64,000 nt of DNA. It comes from Burkholderiaceae bacterium. Lineage in GTDB: Bacteria > Pseudomonadota > Gammaproteobacteria > Burkholderiales > Burkholderiaceae_A. The translations under genes were made by a program, and so were the position numbers. The DNA is taken from contig JAGYKN010000006.1 in assembly GCA_018401615.1 (NCBI GenBank), positions 1 to 64,000 of the forward strand, in the 5' to 3' direction. The notes under the pieces are model-generated. The model worked only from the letters and a program-made list of their open reading frames with translations, made no database searches and was not told the DNA's origin. Of this stretch, positions 1 through 9,151 are shown piece by piece (position 1 is the first letter of the stretch; the number at the start of each line of letters is the position of its first letter).

Positions 1-146
1 AACGGGTTTGTGCAGACACCATCGTGCAGGTCGCGGGCCAGCTCCTCTTCCTGAGGCTGCGCCTGAGCGCGAGTTGCTGCCTTGAGAACCTCTGCGGAGG
101 GCTCCAGGCTTAGTGTCTGCTTCATCAGTGGCGTGTTCTCATTCAT
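1..146 (-). CDS. partial hypothetical protein running off the left edge
   Basis: Reverse-strand open frame from ATG at 146 (MNENTPLMKQTLSLEPSAEVLKAATRAQAQPQEEELARDLHDGVCTNP...) with no stop before the edge. Confidence 0.4.
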   Translation of the reverse strand, partial: MNENTPLMKQTLSLEPSAEVLKAATRAQAQPQEEELARDLHDGVCTNP

Positions 147-529
147 GTGTCTCTCGCTACCTTACCAAAGTGTCTCTCGAGGAGCGGCCCAGGGAAGAGA
201 AAAAGCCAAGGGTGGTTGTTACACTCTGGCCAATGCGATTCGCTTTACCAATCAGGCTCATCTGGCCACTGCATCACCCTGATCTTCGCAACGTTGTTTA
301 AGATCACCTGGAATTTCTGGCTGGTAGACGCCATCATCGCCGTCAGTGTCATCTACAAGGGCTTTGACAACAACGGGGGCTTTCAGACTGTGCAACTCCA
401 TGGCGACCAGCACGATATCAACGGAGAGACATTTCGATTTCCGGTTGAGGAGCATCTGGACAACCATCCGGCACGAGTCCATCGCGGCCAATCACACAGG
501 GCAGTGACGAACCTGCGAGGAGATCCCCC

Positions 530-2113
530 ATGACGCCATGGCAACGTCTTCGAAGCCTGCTGGGCGAAGGTATCCCCCGATGGGAAGAGATCGGTCGACT
601 GCTGCTGCCCAACCAGCGCCAGAAGGTGCGCCCAGCGCCTGTTCAGGTCGACGCCGAGCAGGGCCGCGTGAGCGTGATCATTCCTGTGCTCAATGAGGCG
701 TCGCAGATCGGTTATGTGGTGCGCCAGGCACTCGCAGACCCGGCCACCATGGAGGTCATCGTGGTCGACGACAGCTCGACCGACACCACGGTGGAGCAGG
801 CATCACAGGCCGGTGCGCGAGTGGTGACCAGCAGTCTGCTTGGAAAGGGCGCATCGATGGCCGATGGTGCACGGGAGGCCAGTCAAGACTGCCTTGTTTA
901 TCTCGATGGTGATCTCAAGGGCCTCAGACATGGGCTGATCAGTGACCTTGCGAGGCCGGTCCTGTCCGGTGAGGCGGACCTTGTGAAGGGACGGTTTGGG
1001 CGGGGTGGTGGCCGTGTCACGGAGCTCACTGCCAAGCCAATGTTAAAGGTCTTTTTCCCTGAACTGGCGCAGTTTAGTCAGCCGTTGGGGGGCATTATTG
1101 CAGCCCGTAAATCACTCGTTGCGCAGCTCTCACTAGAGGACGGCTACGGCGTGGACATTGGGCTCCTGATCGACGCCTGGCGGGCCAACGCTCGGCTCGC
1201 AGAGGTGGATGTCGGACACATCGAGCATGATAGTCAGGCGCTGCACGACCTGGCGTCGATGGCCAATGAGGTGTCCAGGGTGATTTTTAGCCGTGCCCGC
1301 GCCTGTGGGCGTCTGCATGTCGAGCAGATCACGGCCATGTACGAGAGCCAGCGGCAGGCCAGTGGCTCTTGGGATTACGCCATCACGCGGCGCAAGGGCC
1401 GGCGAAAGTTGCTGCTGCTCGACATGGATGGGACTGTGACCACCACCCGATTCGCAACGTTGCTTGCGGAGGCCACCGGGCAGCTCGATGCCCTCATGCC
1501 GCATCTCGAGCGTGGCAATCCCGACGCCATCACCCGAGGCAATGACATTGCAGAGGTCTTTCGATTCATCCATCGGCAAAAGTTTGAGGACGTGGCCAAG
1601 GCAATGCCGATTCGAGAGGACGTGATCTCGTGTGTGAATGCCTTTAAACGGGCGGGCTTTATGGTGGGCATCGTCTCTGACAGCTATTTTGTGGCCGCGG
1701 AGATCCTGCGCAAACGCATCTTTGCCGACTTTGCCCTGGCCCACACGCTCGAGTTCCAGGGTGATGTCTGCAGCGGCGTGCTCAACATCAACGAAGCATT
1801 CCTGGCACCAACCCAACACGGCATGGACAAGGTCAGCTTGTCACCGATCTGCAAAGGCCATGTCATTGCTCAGTTTCGGCACCCCGATGTGCAGCCATCC
1901 TTTGAGGAGATCTGGGCAGTCGGAGACAACGATAACGATGTTGGCATGCTGACCTTGGCCGATCGTGCCTGGGTCATCGATCCAAAGTCTCCTGCGGTCG
2001 CGAGTCTGCCCGGTGTGCGAGAGATTGCGCGGTTTGATGAGCTCACGCAGTCTCTGTCAGGCCAGGGCCTCGGGCATTACTTGCGAACCAAGTTTCTAAA
2101 CAACCCAGCCTAG
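530..2113 (+). CDS. fusion: GT2 glycosyltransferase (glucosyl-3-phosphoglycerate synthase-like) + HAD-IB (SerB-like) phosphatase
   Basis: N-terminal SVIIPVLNEA...VVDDSSTD...LDGDLKG...GGGRVTELTAKPML; C-terminal LLLLDMDGTVTTTRF...VSDSYF...GDNDNDVGML HAD motifs. Confidence 0.8.
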   Translation: MTPWQRLRSLLGEGIPRWEEIGRLLLPNQRQKVRPAPVQVDAEQGRVSVIIPVLNEASQIGYVVRQALADPATMEVIVVDDSSTDTTVEQASQAGARVVTSSLLGKGASMADGAREASQDCLVYLDGDLKGLRHGLISDLARPVLSGEADLVKGRFGRGGGRVTELTAKPMLKVFFPELAQFSQPLGGIIAARKSLVAQLSLEDGYGVDIGLLIDAWRANARLAEVDVGHIEHDSQALHDLASMANEVSRVIFSRARACGRLHVEQITAMYESQRQASGSWDYAITRRKGRRKLLLLDMDGTVTTTRFATLLAEATGQLDALMPHLERGNPDAITRGNDIAEVFRFIHRQKFEDVAKAMPIREDVISCVNAFKRAGFMVGIVSDSYFVAAEILRKRIFADFALAHTLEFQGDVCSGVLNINEAFLAPTQHGMDKVSLSPICKGHVIAQFRHPDVQPSFEEIWAVGDNDNDVGMLTLADRAWVIDPKSPAVASLPGVREIARFDELTQSLSGQGLGHYLRTKFLNNPA

Positions 2114-2114
2114 G

Positions 2115-2558
2115 CTGATAGAGCGCCCCCTGACCGATCTCATCGCCTATGGGGGCCTCTTTCTATCGGCCCTGATTGCCGCAACCCTCCTTCCGCTTCA
2201 ATCTGAGGCCGTCCTGGTGACACTTGTGCTGGCTGGACAGCAGCCCACGTGGGTCTTGGTGGCGGTTGCAACGGTGGGCAATGTTCTGGGTGCCCTCATC
2301 AACTGGCTGCTTGGCCGTGGCATTGAATCGTTTCGCAGTCGGCGATGGTTTCCCGTGTCACCAGAGGCCCTTCTTCGAGCGAAAGACCGCTACCGACGCT
2401 ATGGGCGCTGGGCACTTCTACTGAGTTGGATGCCGATCATCGGCGACCCGATCACGGTTGTGGCGGGGGTGCTCCGCGAGTCGTTTTGGGTCTTTCTTGC
2501 CCTTGTGACCGCTGCAAAATTGGGACGCTATCTGGTGGTGGTGTCTCTGCTGCCGTGA
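2115..2558 (+). CDS. YqaA/DedA-type small membrane protein (non-ATG start)
   Basis: Hydrophobic frame LIERPLTDLIAYGGLFLSALIAATLLPLQSEAVLVTLVLAG...GNVLGALINWLLGRG; only CTG/GTG starts seen. Confidence 0.6.
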   Translation: MIERPLTDLIAYGGLFLSALIAATLLPLQSEAVLVTLVLAGQQPTWVLVAVATVGNVLGALINWLLGRGIESFRSRRWFPVSPEALLRAKDRYRRYGRWALLLSWMPIIGDPITVVAGVLRESFWVFLALVTAAKLGRYLVVVSLLP

Positions 2559-3055
2559 CCATGATGGTGGTTGTTCTGGCCCGCAGCCCCGTTGGTGGCC
2601 CCTACTTCCACCGTCACCGTAACCTCCCCAGCCTGTCTGAACCGCAAAACAACCTCAAAGGCCTCCCCCACAAAGAGGGGTCTATCGAGCCCCATGACCA
2701 TGAGGTGAACGCCCCCCGGGGCCCCTCGCATGAGGGCAACCCTTGTTTTGGCAGGCAGGGCAATTCCCAATATTTCGCGCATTCTCATGGTGTTGTTGTC
2801 CATCGACATCTCGTGGATCTCCATTCGTCTTGCGCGCCTGGTGGTGGCTGACACCAGCATGTCGTCTTGGCTGCCCAGGTTCTCAATGTGGCGAAAATAG
2901 ACCACGCCGTTGGGCTGGCCGTCTCGCGTTGGTGGGGCGTGAGGCTGCACGATGACGATGTTTCCCACTCGAAAGTCGCGGGGCATCGCGAGGGTGGGAG
3001 GCGAGCCCAAGGCGCTCAGGAGCAGGCAGACCATCGCAAGACGACTAAAAGACAT
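2528..3055 (-). CDS. PCu(A)C-type periplasmic copper chaperone
   Basis: Signal peptide then MEIHEMSMDNNTMRMREI...LMRGAPGGVHLMVMGL, the His/Met pattern of the PCuAC (DUF461) family. Confidence 0.8.
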   Translation of the reverse strand: MSFSRLAMVCLLLSALGSPPTLAMPRDFRVGNIVIVQPHAPPTRDGQPNGVVYFRHIENLGSQDDMLVSATTRRARRMEIHEMSMDNNTMRMREILGIALPAKTRVALMRGAPGGVHLMVMGLDRPLFVGEAFEVVLRFRQAGEVTVTVEVGATNGAAGQNNHHHGHGSRDTTTR

Positions 3056-3100
3056 GGAAACCTCTTTAAAGTAGACCCAAGGAATCGTACACTTGGTCAC

Positions 3101-3310
3101 ATGAAAGAATGGCTTCTCATCGTCTGGCTGGGCACGACCACCAACCTCCAAGTCCTCGATCGCTTCCCAACGGAGCGGGCCTGCAAGGACGGCATGGTCG
3201 CGGCAAGGGTAAACATCGAATCTAAATTCACCCTAGAGTGCACATCGGACCTCAGAGAGGGCCGGTCAGCGCTGCCCTCTCGCAGTTTGGGAACGGGCAT
3301 CGTCAAGTAA
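3101..3310 (+). CDS. small hypothetical protein (70 aa)
   Basis: ATG at 3101, short hydrophobic N-terminus, two Cys; between divergent genes. Confidence 0.4.
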   Translation: MKEWLLIVWLGTTTNLQVLDRFPTERACKDGMVAARVNIESKFTLECTSDLREGRSALPSRSLGTGIVK

Positions 3311-3324
3311 TCTCAGCCCCGCCC

Positions 3325-3921
3325 ATGCAGATACGTGTCTGGGATCTTCCGCTTCGGGTATTTCACTGGCTCCTGGCCGTCTCCGTCCTGGGCAGCCTCG
3401 TGACGGTGAAGCTCGGCGAGATGCAGGCCCACGGTTGGTTCGGTCTGTTCGCCATTAGCCTGCTTGTCTTTCGGCTCCTCTGGGGCGTCTGGGGCTCCAG
3501 ACATGCCCAATTCCGGACCTTCGTGGTCTCTCCAAGCACCACCCTGCGCTACCTGCGAGCGCCCTGGAGGGCGCTGGGTCACAATCCGCTCGGCTCCTGG
3601 TCGATCCTTGCACTCATTGGGCTTTTTCTGGTGCAGTCCCTCAGTGGGCTCGGCACCTCGGACGACATCTTCTACGATGGGCCGCTTGTGAAACACCTGA
3701 CCTCGGCCTGGGTGAGCACCATGGGCCGGGTCCATACCGCCACCGAGCCCGTCATCTACGGCCTGGTCGGACTGCATGTCGCCGCAGTTCTCTACCATCG
3801 AGTGGTAAGGCGCGAGGAACTGCTAATGGCCATGCTCCACGGTGACAAGCACCTGCCCCTTGGGTCCCTGCCCCTTGGGTCCTCGACAGAGACGATTCCC
3901 GCGCGTGACTTTTTAGTGTAG
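3325..3921 (+). CDS. cytochrome b561-type protein
   Basis: MQIRVWDLPLRVFHWLLAVSVLGSL... with conserved His in multiple TM segments. Confidence 0.85.
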   Translation: MQIRVWDLPLRVFHWLLAVSVLGSLVTVKLGEMQAHGWFGLFAISLLVFRLLWGVWGSRHAQFRTFVVSPSTTLRYLRAPWRALGHNPLGSWSILALIGLFLVQSLSGLGTSDDIFYDGPLVKHLTSAWVSTMGRVHTATEPVIYGLVGLHVAAVLYHRVVRREELLMAMLHGDKHLPLGSLPLGSSTETIPARDFLV

Positions 3922-3959
3922 CGCCTGAAGGTGACGGAAGTTGTCTATAGTCGTAGCCC

Positions 3960-4772
3960 ATGAGAGTTGCTCTGCCTCGAGACCGCCGAGACGTCCTGCG
4001 ACAGGTCGGGTCCGCGGCTGTGCTCATGGCCACTCGGCCCCTCTGGGCTCAAGGCCCAGCTGCCCGGTCTGCCCCGATTGTGGCGGCAGCCTCCGATCTC
4101 AAGTTTGCACTCGACGAGGTGGTGGCTGCTTTTTCGGCCCAGACGGGTCAGCCGATTCGAGTGGTCTATGGCTCGTCTGGACTGCTCGCCATGCAGATTC
4201 GTCAGGGCGCGCCGTTTGAGCTGTTTCTCTCGGCCGACGAGGCCTTTGTCAACGACCTGGCCGTGGCTGGGCTGCTGCGTGATGCCGGCCTTGTCTATGC
4301 GATTGGGCAGATCGCCCTTGCAGTGCCGCGGGCCTCGATGATTCAACTTGATTCAGGTCTGAGGGGATTGCGAGCAGCGGTGTCAGCGGGACTGGTCAAG
4401 CGCCTTGCCATTGCCAATCCCGACCACGCTCCCTATGGTCGCCGCGCTCGAGAAGTCCTCATTGCCCTGCAAGTCTGGGCTGCCCTCAAGGGCAGGCTGG
4501 TGCTTGGGGAAAATGTATCGCAGGCTGCGCAGTTTGCGGTCTCGGGCTCGAGCGATGGTGGTCTAGTTGCCCAGTCACTCACCATGGTGCCGGGGTTTTC
4601 GGAGCGGGCCCGGTCGGTGGTTGTCTCTGATCGTCTCCACTCGCCACTCATTCAACGCATGGCCCTGACCCGTCTGGCCACGACGCCAGTCGAGGGACTT
4701 TATCGCTTCCTCCAGTCAGATCGCGCAAGGACAATCATGACGCGATACGGCTTTGGTCAGACCAGCCGATAG
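3960..4772 (+). CDS. modA: molybdate ABC transporter substrate-binding protein
   Basis: AAASDLKFALDEVVAAFSAQTGQPIRVVYGSSGLLAMQIRQGAPFELFLSADE; upstream of modB and modC. Confidence 0.85.
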   Translation: MRVALPRDRRDVLRQVGSAAVLMATRPLWAQGPAARSAPIVAAASDLKFALDEVVAAFSAQTGQPIRVVYGSSGLLAMQIRQGAPFELFLSADEAFVNDLAVAGLLRDAGLVYAIGQIALAVPRASMIQLDSGLRGLRAAVSAGLVKRLAIANPDHAPYGRRAREVLIALQVWAALKGRLVLGENVSQAAQFAVSGSSDGGLVAQSLTMVPGFSERARSVVVSDRLHSPLIQRMALTRLATTPVEGLYRFLQSDRARTIMTRYGFGQTSR

Positions 4773-4775
4773 CCG

Positions 4776-5456
4776 GTGGACACCCAGGCCCTCGTTCTAT
4801 CGCTTGAGTTAGCAGCCGCGACGGTTGTGGTTCTGATCCCCCTGGCCCTCATCCTGGGCCGCCTCCTTGCCTACCGTTCATTTGCGGGGAAGGCCTGGAT
4901 CGAGGCCATGTTGAATCTGCCCCTGGTCTTGCCGCCCACAGTCATTGGGTATTACCTGCTGGTGATGCTGAGCGGACAGTCGCCCATCGGCGCATGGTTT
5001 GAGGAGACCTTCAAGACTGGCCTGGTCTTTCACTTCAGTGGGCTGGTCATCGCCTCCGTGCTGGTGAACATTCCGTTTGCGGTGCAGCCCATCCAACGTG
5101 CATTCGAGTCGATCGACCCAGAGTGTCTCGATGCCGCCGACTGCAGTGGCATGAGTTGGGCACAAAAGCTCTGGATCGTGGAGCTGCCATTGGCATGGCC
5201 GGGATTGCTCACGGCGATGGTGCTGGTCTTTGCCCATACCCTTGGTGAGTTCGGCGTGGTCCTCATGGTTGGTGGCAGCATTCCAGGTGAGACCAAGACC
5301 CTATCGATTGCAATCTACGATCAGGTCCAGGCCTTCGAGTTCGAGGCTGCAGGGCAGATGTCTCTGATTCTGCTGGTGCTGGCATTGGTCTGTCTGGCGT
5401 TGTTGGGCCAACTCAGCCGCCTCGGCAGACTCCTTGGTGGCCCCCGACGTGGCTGA
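4776..5456 (+). CDS. modB: molybdate ABC transporter permease
   Basis: NLPLVLPPTVIGYYLLVMLSGQSPIG, ModB-like EAA region. Confidence 0.9.
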   Translation: MDTQALVLSLELAAATVVVLIPLALILGRLLAYRSFAGKAWIEAMLNLPLVLPPTVIGYYLLVMLSGQSPIGAWFEETFKTGLVFHFSGLVIASVLVNIPFAVQPIQRAFESIDPECLDAADCSGMSWAQKLWIVELPLAWPGLLTAMVLVFAHTLGEFGVVLMVGGSIPGETKTLSIAIYDQVQAFEFEAAGQMSLILLVLALVCLALLGQLSRLGRLLGGPRRG

Positions 5457-6528
5457 TCTCCAAGTCGATCTCCAGGCAGATCGGCCGGTCTCACTCAGGG
5501 CCATGTTTACTTGTAGGGCAGGTGAGATTCATGCGGTGGTTGGCCCATCTGGAAGCGGTAAGTCAACGCTGATGCGTCTGTTGGCGGGGCTCCTGCGGCC
5601 GAGCAAGGGCCGTATTGCATTGGGGGAGCGGGTCTGGTTCGATTCGAGCAGGGGGTTCTCGCTCACACCCCAGGAGCGGCGATTGGGTTATGTCTCGCAG
5701 TTTCACGGGCTGTTTCCACACCTGAGTGCGATTGGCAACATCAGGGCGGGCCTGCTTGAGCTGCCCGGCCCGGAGCGGACCCGTCAGGCGCAGCAGTGGC
5801 TCGAACGGGTGGGTCTTGAGGGTCTGGGGAATCGCAAACCAGCTGCCCTCTCAGGGGGTCAGCGCCAGCGTGTTGCCTTGGCCCGCGCACTGGCAAGGCA
5901 GCCTGGCGTGCTGCTGCTTGATGAGCCATTCTCGTCTGTGGACCGAGTCACCCGAGAGGCACTTCACACCGAGGTTGCAGGCCTGCGTGAACGGCTCAAT
6001 ATTCCAATGGTCTTGGTGACCCACGACCTCGATGAGGCCCGACTTCTTGCCCAGCAGATGAGCCTGATGTTGGATGGGGCCCTCATTCAGACGGGCTCGC
6101 CTCGGGACCTGCTGGCCCGCCCTGCCAGCGAGGAGGCTGCTGCAATGTTGGGCCAGCAGAATTGTTTCGACGGCCATTGGCAGGACGGTGTGCTGGTTGC
6201 CGGCCCACATCGACTGGTTGTCTCAGATGGCCCCTCTCGCGACGGGCCGGTGCGGTGGATGTTGCCCGCAAAGGGGGTGAGGCTTCGGGCGATGTTCAAG
6301 GAGAACCTGCCCGAGGGGCCCAACCGTGTCTGCCTGGAGATTGGCCAAGTCATCCGCCTTGGAGATGACGCCATCGTGACGGGGCAGGTCAGGGGCCTCT
6401 CAGCCCCCCTGAGGCTTCGGCTGACAGGTCGTCTCTGCGATGAATTGGGGCTTGCACCAGGGCGCCAGACCGATGTCTTGCTGCGCTCGGAGGACATTCA
6501 CATCTTTGCGGGCATACTAAATAAATGA
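5434..6528 (+). CDS. modC: molybdate ABC transporter ATP-binding protein
   Basis: GPSGSGKST Walker A, LSGGQRQRVALARAL signature, C-terminal TOBE-like region. Confidence 0.9.
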   Translation: MVAPDVADLQVDLQADRPVSLRAMFTCRAGEIHAVVGPSGSGKSTLMRLLAGLLRPSKGRIALGERVWFDSSRGFSLTPQERRLGYVSQFHGLFPHLSAIGNIRAGLLELPGPERTRQAQQWLERVGLEGLGNRKPAALSGGQRQRVALARALARQPGVLLLDEPFSSVDRVTREALHTEVAGLRERLNIPMVLVTHDLDEARLLAQQMSLMLDGALIQTGSPRDLLARPASEEAAAMLGQQNCFDGHWQDGVLVAGPHRLVVSDGPSRDGPVRWMLPAKGVRLRAMFKENLPEGPNRVCLEIGQVIRLGDDAIVTGQVRGLSAPLRLRLTGRLCDELGLAPGRQTDVLLRSEDIHIFAGILNK

Positions 6529-7052
6529 ATCGACCAAATGATCGCCGTTCCAAGGCGCCGCCCCCAAAGGCCTCCACCGACCTCTGTGACGCCCACGAAG
6601 ACCTGCTGGCGTCGGGCCAGTTGAGGGTTCTGCCGCCAATCTTTCAGAATTACGGCGGGGCAGAGCAGATGTCTGGCCGCGTGGTCACCCTAAAGTGCTT
6701 TGAGGACAACGCGCTGGTGCGCGCCATGCTAGAGACGCCAGGCGAAGACCGCGTGCTCGTGATCGACGGCGGGGGCAGCGATCGGTGCGCGCTGATTGGC
6801 GGCAACCTCGCTGCCCTTGCAGAGCGCAATCGCTGGGCTGGTCTGGTGATCAATGGCTGCGTGCGGGATGTGGCCGAGTTGATTGATGCCCAGGTGGGTG
6901 TCTGGGCCATGTCGGTCCATCCCCGCAGGAGCAGCCAACAGGGCCAGGGTCTGCGCAATGTCACCCTCGACATGGCGGGGGTCATGGTGCGAGAGGGAGA
7001 CTGGTGTTTTGCAGATGCAGATGGAATTCTCATCTGTGACAAACCCGTCTAA
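6525..7052 (+). CDS. rraA: RraA family protein
   Basis: DLCDAHEDLL, GRVVTLKCFEDNALVRAML, GGNLAALAERNRWAGLVINGCVRDVAEL. Confidence 0.85.
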   Translation: MNRPNDRRSKAPPPKASTDLCDAHEDLLASGQLRVLPPIFQNYGGAEQMSGRVVTLKCFEDNALVRAMLETPGEDRVLVIDGGGSDRCALIGGNLAALAERNRWAGLVINGCVRDVAELIDAQVGVWAMSVHPRRSSQQGQGLRNVTLDMAGVMVREGDWCFADADGILICDKPV

Positions 7053-7186
7053 ATTAGATTGTCAAGTCGCCGCAAGCCGCATGGTCAGGTTTTGACCATA
7101 GCAGCGCAAGCCCAATAAACTGCAATGAAAGTGTCACGTTCCTGATGCTTGTCCACACCCCCTGGGGATAACTTTTTTTTTCAACA

Positions 7187-9151
7187 ATGGCATCGGTTAA
7201 ACCACAGTACGACGAATCATCGATCAGGGTGCTCAAAGGGCTCGAGCCCGTGCGGCAGCGGCCTGGCATGTACACCCGAACCGAAAACCCATTGCACATC
7301 GTGCAAGAGGTCATCGACAACGCTGCGGATGAGGCGCTTGCGGGACATGCACGCACCATCTTGGTGACCCAACACCTCGACGCCAGCATCAGCGTGGCCG
7401 ATGACGGCCGAGGCATCCCCGTGGGGGCCCATCCCGAGGAGAAGATCCCGGTGGTGGAGATTGTCTACACCCGCCTGCATTCGGGGGGAAAGTTCGACAA
7501 GGGCGCAGGCGGGGCCTATGCGTTCTCGGGCGGGCTCCACGGCGTGGGCGTCTCGGTGACCAATGCCCTCTCCACTCGGCTTCAGGTCACGGTCTGGCGG
7601 GATGACGCCCAATGGGAGATTGAATTCCAAGGCGGTGAACGGGTCTCCCCGCTCAGAAAGATTGGTCCAGCAAAGGGTGTCTCCGGCACACGGGTGCAGG
7701 TCTGGCCCGATCCGAAATATTTCGATGAACGGCAGATCCCGATTCCAGAGTTGGCCCGAAGCCTAAAGGCCCGCGCGGTCTTGCTGCCAGGTGTCACCAC
7801 GGTGTTGGTTCAAGAGAAAACCGGCCAGCGCCAGGAGTGGCGCTACGACGGGGGGCTTGGTGCCTACCTCATGGAGTCGCTCGAGGAGCAGGAACTCGTG
7901 GTGCCCCTCTGGGCCCAGGAGGGTTATGCGGGGTCTGGAGACGAGACCTTTGCCGAGGGTGAGGGCGGTCAATGGGTCTTGGCCTACACGGCCGAGGGAG
8001 CGGTGGCTCGGGAATCTTTTGTGAATCTCATTCCGACGTCGGCCGGTGGCACCCACGAGGCCGGACTCCGCGAGGGGCTCTTTCAGGCCGTCAAGAGCTT
8101 TGTGGAGCAGCATGGTCTGCTGCCAAAGGGTGTGAGGCTGCTGCCCGAAGATGTCTTCTCAAGGGCAAGCTTTGTGCTCTCGGCCAAGGTCCTCGATCCC
8201 CAATTTCAGGGTCAGACCAAGGAAAAACTCACCAGCAGAGATGCCCTTCGGCTCATTGCAACTCAGGTCCGCGGCCCCCTTGAGATCTGGCTCAATCGCG
8301 ATGTCGAGTCTGGGAAAAAGATTGCTGAACTTGCCATTCGCGCGGCACAGACGCGGCAGCGTTCAGCCCAGAAGGTTGAGAAGCGAAAGAGTTCGGGCGT
8401 GGCGGTGTTGCCAGGAAAACTCACCGACTGTGAGTCAACGGATCTCCTGCGCAACGAGATCTTTCTCGTCGAGGGCGATTCTGCAGGTGGGTCGGCAAAG
8501 ATGGGCCGCGACAAGGGCTCTCAGGCCATCCTGCCACTGCGCGGTAAGGTCCTCAATACCTGGGAGGCCGAGCGGGACCGACTCTTTGCAAATGCTGAGG
8601 TCCACGACATTGCTGTGGCGCTGGGCGTTGATCCCCACGGCGCCCTCGAGACCGTTGACTTCACTGGTCTTCGTTACGGGAAGGTCTGCATCCTGTCAGA
8701 TGCTGATGTTGACGGCTCTCATATTCAGGTCTTGTTGCTCACCTTGTTTTTTCGTCATTTTCCGCAGCTCATCGATCGGGGCCATGTCTTTGTTGCGAGG
8801 CCGCCGCTCTTTCGTGTGGATGTCGAGGCACGGGCGAAAAAACCAGCCCGAAAAATCTATGCACTCGATGAGGGCGAACTCACCCATGTGCTCGACAAGC
8901 TTCGCCAAGAGGGCCTCAAGGAGGCTGCCTGGAGCATCTCCAGGTTCAAGGGTCTTGGCGAGATGAGTGCGGAGCAACTCTGGGAGACCACCCTGAATCC
9001 TGACACCCGCAGGCTCATGCCGGTCGGCCTGGGCCGAGCAGGCACCGAGGAGACATCTGCCCGGTTTAACCTCCTGATGGGTCGCGGCGAGGCTGCGGCC
9101 AGGCGCAGCTGGCTCGAGGAGAAGGGCCATGAAGTGGAGGTCGACATCTGA
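7187..9151 (+). CDS. parE: DNA topoisomerase IV subunit B
   Basis: [56 protein letters not shown]; followed by parC. Confidence 0.9.
   Translation: MASVKPQYDESSIRVLKGLEPVRQRPGMYTRTENPLHIVQEVIDNAADEALAGHARTILVTQHLDASISVADDGRGIPVGAHPEEKIPVVEIVYTRLHSGGKFDKGAGGAYAFSGGLHGVGVSVTNALSTRLQVTVWRDDAQWEIEFQGGERVSPLRKIGPAKGVSGTRVQVWPDPKYFDERQIPIPELARSLKARAVLLPGVTTVLVQEKTGQRQEWRYDGGLGAYLMESLEEQELVVPLWAQEGYAGSGDETFAEGEGGQWVLAYTAEGAVARESFVNLIPTSAGGTHEAGLREGLFQAVKSFVEQHGLLPKGVRLLPEDVFSRASFVLSAKVLDPQFQGQTKEKLTSRDALRLIATQVRGPLEIWLNRDVESGKKIAELAIRAAQTRQRSAQKVEKRKSSGVAVLPGKLTDCESTDLLRNEIFLVEGDSAGGSAKMGRDKGSQAILPLRGKVLNTWEAERDRLFANAEVHDIAVALGVDPHGALETVDFTGLRYGKVCILSDADVDGSHIQVLLLTLFFRHFPQLIDRGHVFVARPPLFRVDVEARAKKPARKIYALDEGELTHVLDKLRQEGLKEAAWSISRFKGLGEMSAEQLWETTLNPDTRRLMPVGLGRAGTEETSARFNLLMGRGEAAARRSWLEEKGHEVEVDI

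Noticed and set aside
258-491. 77 aa minus-strand ORF upstream of the fusion gene
   Set aside because: No family, no clear RBS; could be real but not supportable from sequence alone.
1133-1819. 228 aa minus-strand ORF opposite the GpgS/HAD fusion
   Set aside because: Antisense shadow ORF in a region with strong motifs on the other strand.
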